From positions 142,270 to 206,269 of the forward strand of contig SADC01001066.1 in assembly GCA_004194705.1 (NCBI GenBank): a DNA stretch of 64,000 nt, given 5' to 3'. Shown one piece after another: positions 46,141 through 58,800 of this stretch. The DNA is from Ditylenchus dipsaci (taxonomy: Eukaryota > Nematoda > Chromadorea > Rhabditida > Anguinidae). A program made the translations under genes and the position numbers. The notes beneath the pieces were generated by a model. The model worked only from the letters and a program-made list of their open reading frames with translations, ran no database searches and had not been told where the DNA came from. The first letter of the stretch is position 1; every line of letters starts with the position of its first letter.

Positions 46141-46464
46141 TTTTTGCTATATTTTGTACAAATGTTATTGTTGCGTTGTAAGATGGAATTGTTCAACAAT
46201 AAAAAGAGAAAACAAATCTTTTTTTTCTGTCAAACTAATATTAGTTCTATTGAATAGGAGGAGACTAAATAGCCAGTCAATGTCGACGTGGCTGTGCTCT
46301 TTTTAGCAACTTGCTGGCAAGTAGGCGGCAGCTGGGAAATTACTGGATAAGTAGTAGAGGGATACGTTGAAGGTATCTTCTTCCTCTCTCCCAATTTTTT
46401 TTGTCTTTTTTCAACTTCCCGTTTTGTTGTTCAATTCATATTAATTTTAGAGACAAACAGGGTC

Positions 46465-48913
46465 ATGCGTAGCAAGCTGCTTAATACACCCACTGCCCTG
46501 CGTTGGATTTTGAGCTCAATTGTTCTCTGTTATTTGTCCAAAATTCACACTCCCAACTAGGAGGTCAATTATTCAGACGGTTTGAGTATAAGCACAGCTT
46601 TCGGACGCCCAATCTAGCTCAACGAGATGGCTCCATTCCTTTCTGGTTGGTATACTGTTTTATTCTGTAGCATTAGTTACGAGAACGAGGAGCTTTTTTT
46701 ATTGTAAAAAATTTAGGGTAGTAACAGGGGATGCCATAGCCAGCAGTGAACAACTACGTCTAGCTCCTTCTATGCGCAGTCGAAAAGGTATTGCCTGGAA
46801 CAAGAGGGCAATGGTCGAGAGCGAGAACTTTGAGATGGAGATTGCGCTCAAAGTGACTGGTCAAGGCAGGATTGGTGCTGATGGATTAGCCATTTGGTAT
46901 GGTCGTTTGTATAAAAGTTGAACATTTATTCATTTCTTCCTACCAGGTACACCCACTTGCAAGGCACTCTAGGACTGTGTTCGGTGCAAATGACTACTGG
47001 AATGGAATGGGTCTGATGCTGGACTCGTCGACAACGATGGCCAGCGAAATAATCCATATGTGTCAGTAATGATTAATGATGGGACCAGGAGTTTTGACCA
47101 CCAAACTGATGGATCTCAACAGACTTTAAGTGGTTAGATTTTGTTTGTTGTGCCTTTTGTCTAATTTTTTGAAAAGATTTTCTAAAGCATAAAAATGCCT
47201 CTCTTGACTTTTGAAAACAACTACTCCAAAAATACCGAAAAATAACACTGAGATGAAAATTCTATAAAAAAAGTTTTCTCGTTGCAGGTTGCCAAAAGGA
47301 CTTCCGTAATAAGCCATTCCCAGTGCACGTTAAAGTGACCTATCTAAACCATGTGCTGACTGTGATGGTCACAGATGGAATGACTCAGGAGCCGAGATAT
47401 GAGCTGTGCCTTAGAGCTGAAACATATTCCTGCCCAAGAGTGGATACTTCGGAGTATCTGCAGCTACTGGAGGACTAGCTGGTTGGTTCATTTTTTATTT
47501 ATTTAATTCATTCATGGAATACGCGTTTTGGATTTGCATAGAAAACACCCAATAATATTTTTGAGACATGGACAGCATTGCACTCTTTATTCCTGACTGA
47601 CTTAAAGCTCCAAATGTTCAGATGACCACGACATCCTCGACTTCAGTGTTTACTCCTTATTCACTGAAGCTGACAAAACTCAAGCCCAACAACAAATTCC
47701 ACAGGATGAGCGCACAAAATACGATGCCGAATTTGACAATCAGATGAAGAAGTTTGAAGAGGAACGCAAAAAGTTAGATTTTCGAAAATATAGAATGAGT
47801 TTTTTGGCAACCGGACATTTAGCTAAATTTTCGAAATTCACTAAATGTCTGGGCATTGTATTTAATGATTTCAAGAAATTTAGGTTCAAAGAAGAGCACC
47901 CAGACAAGGCGAGGGATGATGAAGAGGACCCCTCGAAGTACTATGAGGATACCAATGCGCGGGAGCTGCGACTCATCTATGAATCTCAAACAGCCATCCA
48001 TAGAACAATGCAGCAGATGGAGCTGAAGTTGCAGGAAATAAATCAGCAACAGCATGTCCACACTTCACTTATTCAACAGGGCTCTGGAGCAGCTGTGGCT
48101 CAACAACAGGTGCCACAAGGTGGAGCACCGCCTCCTCCTCCTCAAACTGGAGGTTAATTTTTGTAATTTTGTAAGAATATATAGAGAAAGCCTGAAGTGG
48201 ATGATCTAAAAATATATATATATTCACTTTTTGATAAAAAAAATTAGTATTTTTTAGGAGTTATATATCGAAATTTCGCTGGTAATCCCGATCTAAGAGC
48301 AAAATAAGAAAAAGTTGCCAAGACGTAATCAAAAAATTAAGATTTTTTAAATTTTGCTTTTAAATTCGGATATATGAGCTTATTTCAACTATGAAGCTGC
48401 TTCAGATTGAAAAAATTGTAGAAATAATTGTTTTTACCGAAAATCCACCAAAAAGGTCGAAAGTTGTTTTTCTTGCTTCTCTCAGTTAGACCACTGAATC
48501 AAGGGTCAGCCAATCAGTACTCCCTTCACCTCAACCAAAACTAACCAACTCGATTTGCAGGTTTCCAGCAGCACGAGAAGAACGAAGTGATCAACAGTCT
48601 GCGGGATTTGACCACCTCGGTCAGGGACATGAAAACTATGTCAACGAGATATTTACTCGCACCTACAATCTGGAGCAAAAGCTGGGCACTGGTGCTGGAG
48701 CCGTCCGAACACCCGATGATTCCGCTAATATTCGCCAGAACCTAGACAATCTGGTGAATGAAGTGCGCCAGATAAGATCCGCTCAACTAGCTCAAACTGG
48801 TCCTGGAGCAGCAGCTATGGGTGGTTGTGCCAACCTATCTTGTATCTCGTCCACTCTGTTCATGGTGATTGTAGCTGTCCAAAGTGGTGTGATTCTGGCC
48901 TTCATCTCCTCAG
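46465..48913 (+). CDS. ERGIC-53/LMAN1 L-type lectin cargo receptor, 3' exon not found
   Basis: Mannose-binding transmembrane receptor cycling between ER and ERGIC to carry glycoprotein cargo. Exons: 46465-46645, 46717-46896, 46947-47132, 47288-47481, 47622-47772, 47884-48152 and 48561-48913, about 506 residues against 510 in human. A signal peptide (LRWILSSIVLCYLS) leads into FEYKHSF and RDGSIPFW. Next come GDAIASSEQLRLAPS, GRIGADGLAIWY, FGANDYWNGMGLMLDS, DNDGQRNNPYVSV, FDHQTDGSQQ, CQKDFRNKPFPV and GVSAATGGLA. An acidic coiled-coil stalk with a Pro run (GGAPPPPPQTGG) and a TM segment (STLFMVIVAVQSGVILAFIS) follow. Five single-base deletions must be repaired (near 46549, 46975, 47020, 47421, 48632). 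The short cytosolic tail with its KKFF-type export/retrieval signal is not identified downstream. A TTTTAG acceptor lies 14 nt before the ATG. Confidence 0.93.
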
Positions 48914-49470
48914 GTTGGTCATTTCACACATTTTTATTTGCAACATAAAAAAAAATTAAGTTAAGAAATATCTATTAGGCAAAAAAGACACAAACCAATC
49001 TAAGCAAAGTCTAGCCTTTGCTCTGAGCCTAAAGTCCCATTGTTTGACTAATTTAACCGAAATGTGCCTTCAAAAAATGCATAATTAATTCGGTTTGCTA
49101 AAACCTGAAAAATGCCACGAAAAAACTTATTTCTGCCAGGAAAAAAGGGGTGCCTCAAAAAACACGTCAAAATTTTTTTTGTGGCACTTTTCATTTTTTC
49201 GTGACATGTTTCAGTCTTTTGAAAAGCTTTGTAGTGGCATTTTTCAGTTTTTTGGTGGTATCCCGTTTTTCCTGGCAGAAATAAGTTTTTATGTGACATT
49301 TTTCAGGTTTTTAGCAAACAAATTGGTTGTAGCCCTCAAAAGTCTAAATTTCCACCTCAAATTTGTGTTTTTTTGGCCATCAAACTATATTACATTGCCA
49401 TATTTATTTAAATATTTGTTCTAAATTTTTTAGATCAATTAGCTCTAGATCTTGGCATTCCAATGAGATA

Positions 49471-49669
49471 CAGTCGAACTCCGATATAAGGCCACCCCGA
49501 TATAAGGCACCCCGATATAAGGCCACCCCGCTATAAGGCCACCTCGAGACCAATTTTTTGGCCAGCAAAGAAAGAAATTAGTCAAAGTTCACCCCCGATA
49601 TAAAGCCACCCCGATATAAGGCCACCTTCGGCCGGTCCCCAGGGGTGGCCTTATATCGGAGTTCGACTG
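49471..49669. mobile_element. Tigger-like MITE, word AAGGCCACC
   Basis: TA-flanked CAGTCGAACTCCGATATAAG and its exact inverted copy bound 199 bp. CCGATATAAGGCCACC occurs about seven times, in both halves. Confidence 0.9.
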
Positions 49670-50570
49670 TATCTAACTTTGGTCAATGATTTGCAATATA
49701 GAGATAAAAAAATTTCAAAAAGAGAAACACCAAAAAAAACTCTCAATCTCTGTTTAAAACCTCTTGATCATTTTAATTGGGAACATTTTGCAAACCATTC
49801 AGCAAATTAGACAGCTCATTAGAAAGCTGAAATCTAGCGCTAACCGATGATGCAAACAATTATGTAAAGCTACAACAAAAACTACCCTAACTAAAAGAAA
49901 AATGGCAATATAAAAGTTGAGGGTGAAAAAAGTAAGTTTGATGGTAAAATTGAGACTTTTCTAAAAAATATTTTCTTGTGAATCTCAAAACTGACCTCAA
50001 ATGCTTAGGAGTAAACATGACAAAGCCAAGTTCTACTAAGAATAATATGTGGACTCAGCTATTTTGTGATACACCACCACCAGGCCTAGCATACATACCT
50101 ACTACTACCACAGACTATAAAAGACTCAGTTGTTGTGATTGTTTTCCTTAATTATTTTTATTTATTGTTTGCAAAGCAGTAAACAAATATTTTTATTAAA
50201 GCCCCTTTATAACAACATACAACACATTAATAATTAATACTTTATTACAATAAATAAAATGGATCAAACAGAAAAATGCCTCCCTTTGCAAGAAAAATGC
50301 CTCTTTTTGTAAAAATGTGCCTCCTTATCTTTTTACCTTTATTTTCTTTCATATTTTACTGGCAAAATTTTAGCATTTTTAAAAATGATCGGTAGAATAG
50401 TAATCGCTACGATTTTTGCGACTACACTAAAAAATTAGGTTCGCCAAAAGACCTACAAAATTAGGTAAAAAGTGTCGGACTCTAGGCTGGAACAAACTTG
50501 AGGGAAGGGGGGTGGGTGGTAGTCCTACATCGATATTCATCTGTACTTATTTAAAAGGTAAAGATTTTCA
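49670..50570. other. Gene-free stretch
   Basis: AT-rich sequence where the missing 3' exons of LMAN1 (plus) or farnesyl diphosphate synthase (minus) might be expected. I could not find either. 50395-50545 resembles the inner part and end of the Tigger-like copy at 20709 ('aaaaagtgtcggactctagg', 'catcgatattcatctgta'). Confidence 0.4.
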
Positions 50571-50571
50571 C

Positions 50572-51225
50572 CTAAATTTTCCGGTTATAGACGGGTCTTC
50601 AAAGCAGTCCAGATAGTCGTCCTAAAACAGTTTGAAATCTAGAATTAGTGACACATCTGTTGGTACTAGAGTTGGCCCGGAATTCCAGTCCTTTTTTGGA
50701 TTCCGGTTCCGGTCGCGAAAAAATATGTAATTCCGGTTCCGGTTCAAATATCAATTCCGAGCCTAACTGTATCATAATTTTGCTCTTGCTCGAATGATTT
50801 TGAACGCGCATTTTAACCTTTGAACGAATTTTTCGTGTTAAATATCAATATATACAAAAAAATCAGGTAAACAGGCAGCGATTTTTTTCGAAAACTTCTT
50901 TTTTTCAACTCCGGTTTGGTTTTGCAAAAGTGAAATTTTGGTTCCGGTTTTCACAAATCTAAAATTCCGGTCCAAATATCGATTCCGAGCCAACTCTAGT
51001 CGGTACCTGAGCTTGGAAGAGGTAGCCCAGTTTGTAGGCAATAGGTTTCAGAGAGAGCAGATTGACAGATACATCCGCTAAGTGGAAAGCCATGCTAAGG
51101 GGTAGGTAGTAGGTGTAATGACTGGTCTTGTGCTCTACAATCTCATTATAGCGCTGCCAACTAAAGTCTTGTAGGGCGGTGGTGTCGCAGTCCAGTCTTT
51201 GCCCCATCAGAGTTTTTCGATTAGT
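50572..51225 (-). CDS. Farnesyl diphosphate synthase, two internal exons only
   Basis: Prenyltransferase that makes farnesyl diphosphate from IPP and DMAPP/GPP for sterols, dolichol and prenylation. Minus-strand exons 51007-51225 (73 codons) and 50572-50621 join in phase. They read MGQRLDCDTT, RYNEIVEHKTSHYTYYLPLS, AYKLGYLFQAQ and DDYLDCFEDPSITGK, which is the region from the GQ-x-LD motif through the second Asp-rich motif DDxxD that binds diphosphate through Mg2+. The conserved Lys of the YKT-type segment is present (HKT). The first Asp-rich motif upstream and the last third downstream are absent from the flanking sequence. The intron between these exons holds a hAT-like MITE starting at the donor. 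The fragment may be a split gene across the gap at 52433, a partial duplication or a relic. Confidence 0.85.
50667..50998. mobile_element. hAT-like MITE at an FPPS splice donor
   Basis: TAGAGTTGGCCCGGAATTCC and inverted TAGAGTTGGCTCGGAATCG bound 332 bp. Flanking octamers GTTGGTAC and GTCGGTAC match at 7 of 8 positions. The right-hand octamer (50999-51006) includes the GT of the splice donor for the exon ending at 51007. A close relative with a perfect TSD lies at 55711-56102. Confidence 0.8.
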
Positions 51226-51544
51226 CTGTAAAGGAAAGTAAAATTAGCATAATAGAGAACACAAGACTTGTACAGTGTTCACTATCTTTTGTAGTCACTC
51301 CTAACCTGGTTTCGGCTAGGGTTATTTTGCAAAAAACCAGATTTGGCAAATGTATGATTTAGCAAAAAACGACAAAGACATTTACCATGGGTACTTTCAT
51401 GGTTAGAAAGATGAAAAGTCGAATTTTTTACACCGGATTCATCATCAGCGTACTTGGTTTGCTTACAAAATTGCTCTTGCAATCAGAGAATGACAGTCTT
51501 TTTAAAATTCCCCTCAGGACAAAAAGAACATTCAAAAAACTTTG

Positions 51545-52410
51545 GTTGCAGTTTCGAATCCCCCCCCCCACGGGACTGATCAGATCGAGGAGATAACATC
51601 ATATTCGTGTTTCTCGACCCCGATTTCATGAGAAAGCCGGCTGTTTTTTTTAATTCTGAGAAAAAAAAGTTTTTCGAACCACAGGGGGGTATCATGGTTT
51701 TTTAGTCAAAATTTGAAAAATTTGAATTGGCGCCTTTTGAATTTTAAAGGGAATAAGGGCTGTATTGGGAGGGGAAGGGAATAAAAGGGGGCCACTTTTA
51801 TGGCAGAACGTCAGAAATTCAAATGTTTGTATTCCTCGATTGCCTCACCATGTTTTCAAGTGGCCATGGCAAAAAAGACTCTATATGCATTTTATGGTCA
51901 GAGTACTTCTCGGAATCATGTCTAAGATAAGTGCGTGCGCGCATCTCTAACTCTCAAGCCCCTTGCGCCCTCTTCGGGGGCGCAGGGGCTTGGGGGCTTG
52001 GAGTTGAGACGCGCACACCCACATACCTTAGACACAAATCACTCGAAAGTGAACTCTGGATGCATGAAAAAGCATGCATACCAGAGTTTATTTATGCGGT
52101 AGGCCCCAGTATTTCAAAACTATGTTAACATCTTCTTGTTAGTGGGCCCCTGTGTGATTAGTGGCCCCCTTTTATTCCCTTCCCCTCCTATACAGCCCTC
52201 AATCCCTTTAAATTCAAAAAGGCGCCAATTCAAATTTTTTCAAATTTTGACTAAAAACCATGATAATCCCCCCCTGTGGATCGAAAATTTTTTTTCTCAG
52301 AATCAAAAAAAACAGCCGGCTTTCTCATGAAATCGGTGTCGAGAACACGAATATGATGTTATCTCCTCGACTGATCAGTCCCCGTGGGGGGGGGGGGGGA
52401 TTCTGAACTC
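51545..52410. repeat. Large foldback repeat beside the assembly gap
   Basis: 'cgaatcccccccccacggga', 'ctgatcagatcgaggagata', 'aagccggctgtttttttt', 'ggcgccttttgaattt' and 'aagggaataaaaggggg' at 51545-51800 reappear inverted at 52160-52410. The centre (51870-52110) carries mirrored 'aagccccttgcgccc'/'gggcgcaggggctt' and the hairpin CTCTGGATGCATG-aaaaa-CATGCATACCAGAG. Confidence 0.85.
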
Positions 52411-52432
52411 AAGCCAAACTTTAATACAATCG

Positions 52433-52449
52433 NNNNNNNNNNNNNNNNN
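52433..52449. other. Assembly gap (17 N)
   Basis: A run of 17 undetermined bases follows a long poly-G tract at the end of the foldback. The short fixed-looking run suggests a scaffold or merge join of unknown true length. The Frizzled gene stops before it and the FPPS fragment lies on the other side. Confidence 0.95.
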
Positions 52450-52809
52450 TTATTCAATTATTGCGGGGGTAAGCTGTAAAACAGAAAAGGTCTGTCTCTT
52501 CCGACCAAAGACAAGAGCTTATTTCTTGGCTAAATTAAATTAGGTCTGGGACCAGTCTATCTGCTTCCCCTCATCTAATTCACTAATTGGACATGCCCGA
52601 AAAGTAAAATTGCTATAAAAATGTCAAAACTACTTGGTACAGTTCGCAAAAAGTTTAATTTTTTTGGATCGTAATCGATCTGGGATTGTAGAATAGTCAG
52701 AGCAATGGACCGATCAGCAAAATTTAACCATTTGCACACCGACCGATCAGCTCGCTTTTTAAGTATATCAAAAACCCGAATTTTTCAAATACTAAAGTTA
52801 AGTTGTAAC

Positions 52810-55800
52810 CCAATAATAAATAGAAAACCATGTAAAAGTAAGCATCAACCACCAGAGAGCACCGGCCATGCTGAAGTAGTAGTTGAAGAGGAAGGAGAGC
52901 ACACATACATAATTGTTGTGCTGACCTGAATGGACCAGGAACTTCTGGCCTGTTGGTAGTTGACTGCAGGCTGTTTGGTCTAGGTCCAGCACAGCTCTGG
53001 TCAAATAGGGCAGAGAATAGCAGAGGTAGCACAGCGAGATATAGAAGATGGATCTTCAAGGAAGGTAAAATTAAAAATGGTCAGAACAACTCAAAATTTG
53101 ATATTTTTTCAAGTTTAAATCACAGCTGTAATTTTGAATTTTTAGTATTTTTAAGTTTTTGTGAACTTTAAAGTAGGTGTAGTGGCATAACTAATGACGA
53201 AAAAGCCTTGACGTTTTTCGTACTTCCACTTGGATCGGAAATCTCTGAACTAAGAGAGGATTTGAATCATCGGCACACTCACACCATACCCCTAGCACTC
53301 AATTGTACTATTTTCTTCGCAAAAAAATTCAAAAACTTTTTTTCTAGACTTTTGAAAAAATTTCATGCAAAAATATTGTTGGTTAAAAATTTTTTTGAAA
53401 AAATTTCCTTGATCCACCGAGCTAAATCGTGCTCTCGGGGTACATTGTAATCGAGTGCCGGGGGTATAATGTAATTTAGCCGAATTATTAAAGGAAGATG
53501 AAGACTAATGTGAGCGTATATCCGAACCACTGAGCATGTGTTGCTTTGCGAGATAAAGACAATGAACTATAAATTTGAAAACAAGGATTTATGGCAGGAT
53601 TTCGAATGAGAATTTCGATAAAAAGTACAGATGACTAAAAAAGAATCTTGGTTCTTTTTGGTTATCGGGAATACCCGACCTCAGTCGTGCTAAGACAATT
53701 TATGCGTAAGAATCGGGTATTCCCGATAACCAAAAAGAACAGAATCTTCTGATAAAACATTTTTTAAAAATTAAAAAGATTTGGGCGTTTCAAAAAAGTA
53801 CAATTCAAAAAAAAATTATGGTTTTTGCGCGCAGTGGTATTACATTAATTTGAATTGGCGGGGAACACTTCTCTTTCGTCGAATGCTTTACTCTTTGGAG
53901 TCGTTTCGAATTACTCGAAAGAGCACAGTGCGAGACGAAAGAGAAGTGTCCCCCGCCAATTCAAATTTTGCACGTGCCACTGCGCGCAAAAACTATGGTC
54001 CTTTGACGTTAAAATTATTGGTCAAAGTAAGTTTTTGGTCAAATTCGGTCAAAATCTTGGCATTGATTCTTCAAGCTGAATTTTTAAAATTCTCGCAGTT
54101 TTTGTCAAGATAAGCCTGAGGTTCTAGGCAAATTTATGACAGCTGTTTTAATGCTTAAAAAAATTCACAAAAATTTTATTAAAATCATTTTTTTAGCAAA
54201 TAAGCCCAAACCCATATTTGATGTACCCTTTTTATTGGCCAGCTCTAAAACATGTTGTGTGTTCATTTCCCAGCTCCAATCACCCCCAAATTCCATCCAA
54301 AACATCTTGTCTGCTTAATGTGTTTCCAGCCCATAAATTAGTGCTTCAAATGGCTCTTCAACTTGTCCAAGATGATATTTCAGCAGCAGCCGACTAAAAT
54401 CTCAAACACACTTTGTGGTGGGTGCCGAAAGACACATATATCACTAGCTGCACCACCCAAATAGGCCGCCCAGCTAAACCCCACCCTCATAAAACCATTC
54501 AAATGCATACACCCCAAAAAAGTAAGAAAAGGGGGGGCACCAGGATAGCTGCTCTTTCGGACAACACTCGCAATATATTATCAGCAGGACAGCACAAAGT
54601 CTTTTTCTGGTTTGCTTTGAAGCAGCCGCCGCCAAATGGACAAGGTGGACAAGAACAAGATTTTGCTTGAATAAAAAAAACTTATAAAAAATGTAGTTGA
54701 TTGTGCTATTAGGTCGGTCAAATGGTAAAATGGTCAATTATGCTTTAAAAGTCTCAGATACTCAATTATTTGGGAATGTTTTTAATGATTTGCTGAACTA
54801 CCGTATTTCTCTAATAGGCCGACATATCGGGTCATTTTTCAATCTTCCGAAAATCTGAAAAATTTGCGGTCGACCTCGAGAATTTTGGGTGCTCAATTAA
54901 AATTCAAAAAGTGGAATCGGTAGACCTTGTGGGAGTTGAAAAACAGACTTGCAAAATGTTCACTCCGGGGTAAGAGTATGTCTGGGGCAAAAGTAGGGGG
55001 TGCCGGCTTATGGAGACTTTCGTCCTATTAGAGAAAATACGGTAATGCAGTTTTTTATTTTGGCTTCAGCACCGTATTTCCTCTGATAAAGCTCTCCTTT
55101 CCTCCTAATATATCCCTCCCTCCTTCGACTTTGATGGTCTGCGTCTCAGAGTAGAGTCAATTGAAAAGCTGTTTATTGCATTTTCTTGACTCCCGGAGGC
55201 TCTACCAACCCGGTTTTGGATATTTGTTTGCACCCAAAATCTTGAGTTCGATCCAAAAATTTTCCTATTTTCGGAGAGTTGAAAAATAAAGCCCATTGGC
55301 TATATCTGAGGAAGTACAGTAGATGTGATTTAATTTTATCACTCTAAAATTCAATCATGCACTTACCTCTCAGGAAATCGAAATCGTTGCCTATCAATGA
55401 GGAAGGAGCAGACAGTAAATAAAGTGACCACAATATTTAACATTGTCCACATTAGAATCCAAAGCTTCGCCTGCTCTTTCTTGTCCTAAATTAAAAAAAA
55501 AATCAAGCTTGCAGTTAAGTTTATGACGGACTTTGAAGTCCATTCAATGTCTTTAATTAATTGCACCGCGGTTTTTCAACTTGTCGGAAAAAGTTGGAAA
55601 TAAATAGCTGAAAATCTGATATTTATGACCTCTCTTTACTTTTCGAATTGACGTCGAGTGGGGTAATGAAAAAAATGTACACAAATTTGAAAACTCGAAG
55701 ATATCCAGAATAGTGTTGGCCCGGAATTTTTTTGAGTCGAAACCGGAATTCCCAAATATTTTGTAATTTTTTAAGTTTTTTCGAAAATTCTTGGTGTCAT

Positions 55801-58800
55801 TCAGCAGAATATTAAATTCTATGTTAGATGAAATAAAAATTATGTGTAAAATGGTTATTCACCTAAGAAATAATACCATTTGAAAGTGAAAATCCGGTCT
55901 AATTTACACCGGAATTCCGACCGGAAGATAGACCGGAATTTTCAAATTCAAGGGACATTTCTTTGGTAAACCACTATTTTACACATTATTTCAGAATTTC
56001 ATATTGTGCTGAATGAAACTAAAGATTCTCAATAATATTGCGAAAATTACAAAAACATTCGGGAATTCCAATTTGACCCAAAAAAATTCCGGGCCAACTT
56101 TAATCCAGAAGTAGGGTGGAACCCATGTCTTCAAGAAAAATGAACTTTAAGCCATGTAAAGTCTTGTAACGAAAACTTCACCATTGTTTCATGGAAACAC
56201 ATTAGGGGCGCGTCGAAATTCCGAAATCCGGTACTTTTTAAGTTCCGAATTCGAAAAATGTCTTCCGACGAATTCATATTTTTTTTTGGCATTTTACTCG
56301 ATTTTGAGTTTTCTTCCATGCATTTTTGCTGTTCATATTTTATCAGAATTCCGAAATTTATCAGAATTTTTGTTCCAATTTTCTTGTTCCGGCGCAGCCC
56401 CGAAACACTTGTGAAAATCCATTTTGGGCTTTTTCTAGCAATTTGAAAGCCGTATGAACATAGCTGTAACGATTGCGCAATAAATCACAAAAAATGTTGT
56501 CATGGAATCAGCAGTGCATGAAGAATCTATGCACGAAATCTCTGAAAGGGTAAAAAGCCAACCCTTGTAAACATGGTGGTCTTATCGCATCTCAATGCAC
56601 ATTTGCCTTGGGCATCTGTGGGGTCTAGGTTAACTAGGTCTTGTGGACAACTTGGCACTCTTTGGCTTTCGATCACAGTCGGCTGGTGCATGCTCACTGA
56701 TGGAACTGAGTTTCTGAAGTGAATATAGAAGTATAAATAAAGCCGTAGGTAAAAGGAGACCAACTAACGGAATATATGTTTGTTGAGGACTGTTTGAAGG
56801 CTGCATACACAGACTGGGTGCTTCTGGGAACCGTGAGCAATTCAGCAAGGCTGGCCACTGGATATCGAACTCTTGGAGGATTTGGATGCAGTCTCTTTTC
56901 ACCTGAAATTACGGCATGTTCATTTTGTCAATAAAACATTCGCTGGGTAAATGGAAGTTAGCCGGTAAGTAAAAATTGGTGAAATATCGATTACCGGCCC
57001 TTTTTGAATTTTTTTCAAATTTTGATCAAAATCATCATTTTTCAAGTAAAAGTTTCTAGAAAGTCTGCCCTGATACCGAAATCTCATCTGAAATACGAAT
57101 CCGTTGAGATCAGATCAAAAAAATTTTTATAGGCTGATTTATAGCAATTTTGAGTAGATAGATCAGGAATTTGGCACCACTTAGCTATTTTAGTGGATAT
57201 CTGAGCCTATAAATAATATTTTGATCTGATTTTCAACGGATTCAGGATGAGATTTGAGTATTAGGGCAGACTTTCCAGTCTGCCATACGATTTTGATCAA
57301 AATTAAAAAAAAAGTATTTAGGGTCGGTAATCTATAGCCGTCCAAAAAATTGGCCAATGCACATGCCAAAAATTTTAACATTGTCAAAGTTGATTGCGAA
57401 ATTTAAATTAAGGTTTTTTTGTCTTATTTTTATGGTATCTTATTGTGTACTCACCTCTTCGCAGACAGACCGACAACTGGTTACTGCTTGAGGCATGGCA
57501 TCTGGACACATAGGTGCAAAAGCACTGCAGATGAAAAACTGCACGTGTGGGTTGCATTTGGTTTTGATCAAGGGTTTGAAGTGCTCTGTCTGCGCTTGCA
57601 GCTATAATATCAATTGAGACTATATTGATTGGTAAAGAAAGCCTAGCTCACACTCTGCTCATCACTCTCGATGTAGGGGTTGGGGAAAATGGTCTTGTTG
57701 TAGGGAATGTTTTGGCACATAGGAATGTCGATCGGCTGGCATTGGAATGGCTGAAATGTTCAGGCTAATTTTAATATATTTTGATTACTGGAGATTGGCA
57801 AAAAAGTATCTTAATTTGTTATAATAAAGAGTATTGCTTGGACTTATTTCGGAGTGAGTCAGTGCCTTATAAATTCCTCAGGCTTTCTCTAGGGCCTAGG
57901 AGACTTGAAGGGTGTGGAAGGTCGGCCTTTTGTTTTGGTCGGGAGTGGTCCCTTTGCGGAAAAAAGTGTATAATTGTGTACATCGACTGGCATTGGAATG
58001 GCTGTACAGATCAAGCTGCACCAGGGACTCTGTTTTCTATACTCACTTTTATCCGCTCTAATTTGGGACAACGGTCGATTTAAAAACACATCTGATTCAA
58101 GAGCTCGATTCGAGACACCTTTTTGAAACTTTTGATCAAAAGTCCACAATTTTTCGAAATTTTTCTAAAATGTTCACAAAAATTTCTTTCTGAATCTGAA
58201 TCCGTTGAGATCAATTTAAAATAATTAGATATGATTGATATATGCCTGTTTTGAGTTTCACTATCCAAAAATGTTCATCACTTACCGACTCTAAAGGATA
58301 TCTCAATTCCCTGTGATTTTTCGGATTTTGATCTAAGGGACTCGGATTTAGTAAGACATTTTGGTACTAAAAAAAATTCTATAAAAAATTTTGATAACAT
58401 TGTAGATTTTTGATCTAAAGCTCCAAAAGTGTAAAAAAGGTGTCTCGAATGGACCTCTCGAATCACAATCTCGACCATAATTTGCGAGTCTGGCACGGTA
58501 GTGGAGCGGCTAGTGGGCAGCCCTAACGCAAATATTATTTCACAAAGGGTACGAAAAATTAGAAGCCTTTTGCGTTTGATAAATTGTCAAAAAACTGAAC
58601 TTACCGGAATAAAACCATTATCGTGCAATAATAAAAAATAAGTGAATAATGATTTTAAATTTTCCTAGAATTTATCGCACGATTATTATACGTATGATTT
58701 TAAATACGCATTTTTTAGAGAGTGAAAATTTTTGGTACCCAAATTTTTGATTCCGAATTGGCCATTTCCTTCTGAACAAAACTGTTGTCCCTGTAAACAA

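Noticed and set aside
58010..58085. Extra Frizzled exon (NRPLSQIRADK)
   Set aside because: The signal-peptide exon joins in phase directly to the CQPIDIP exon, and this stretch lacks a convincing acceptor.
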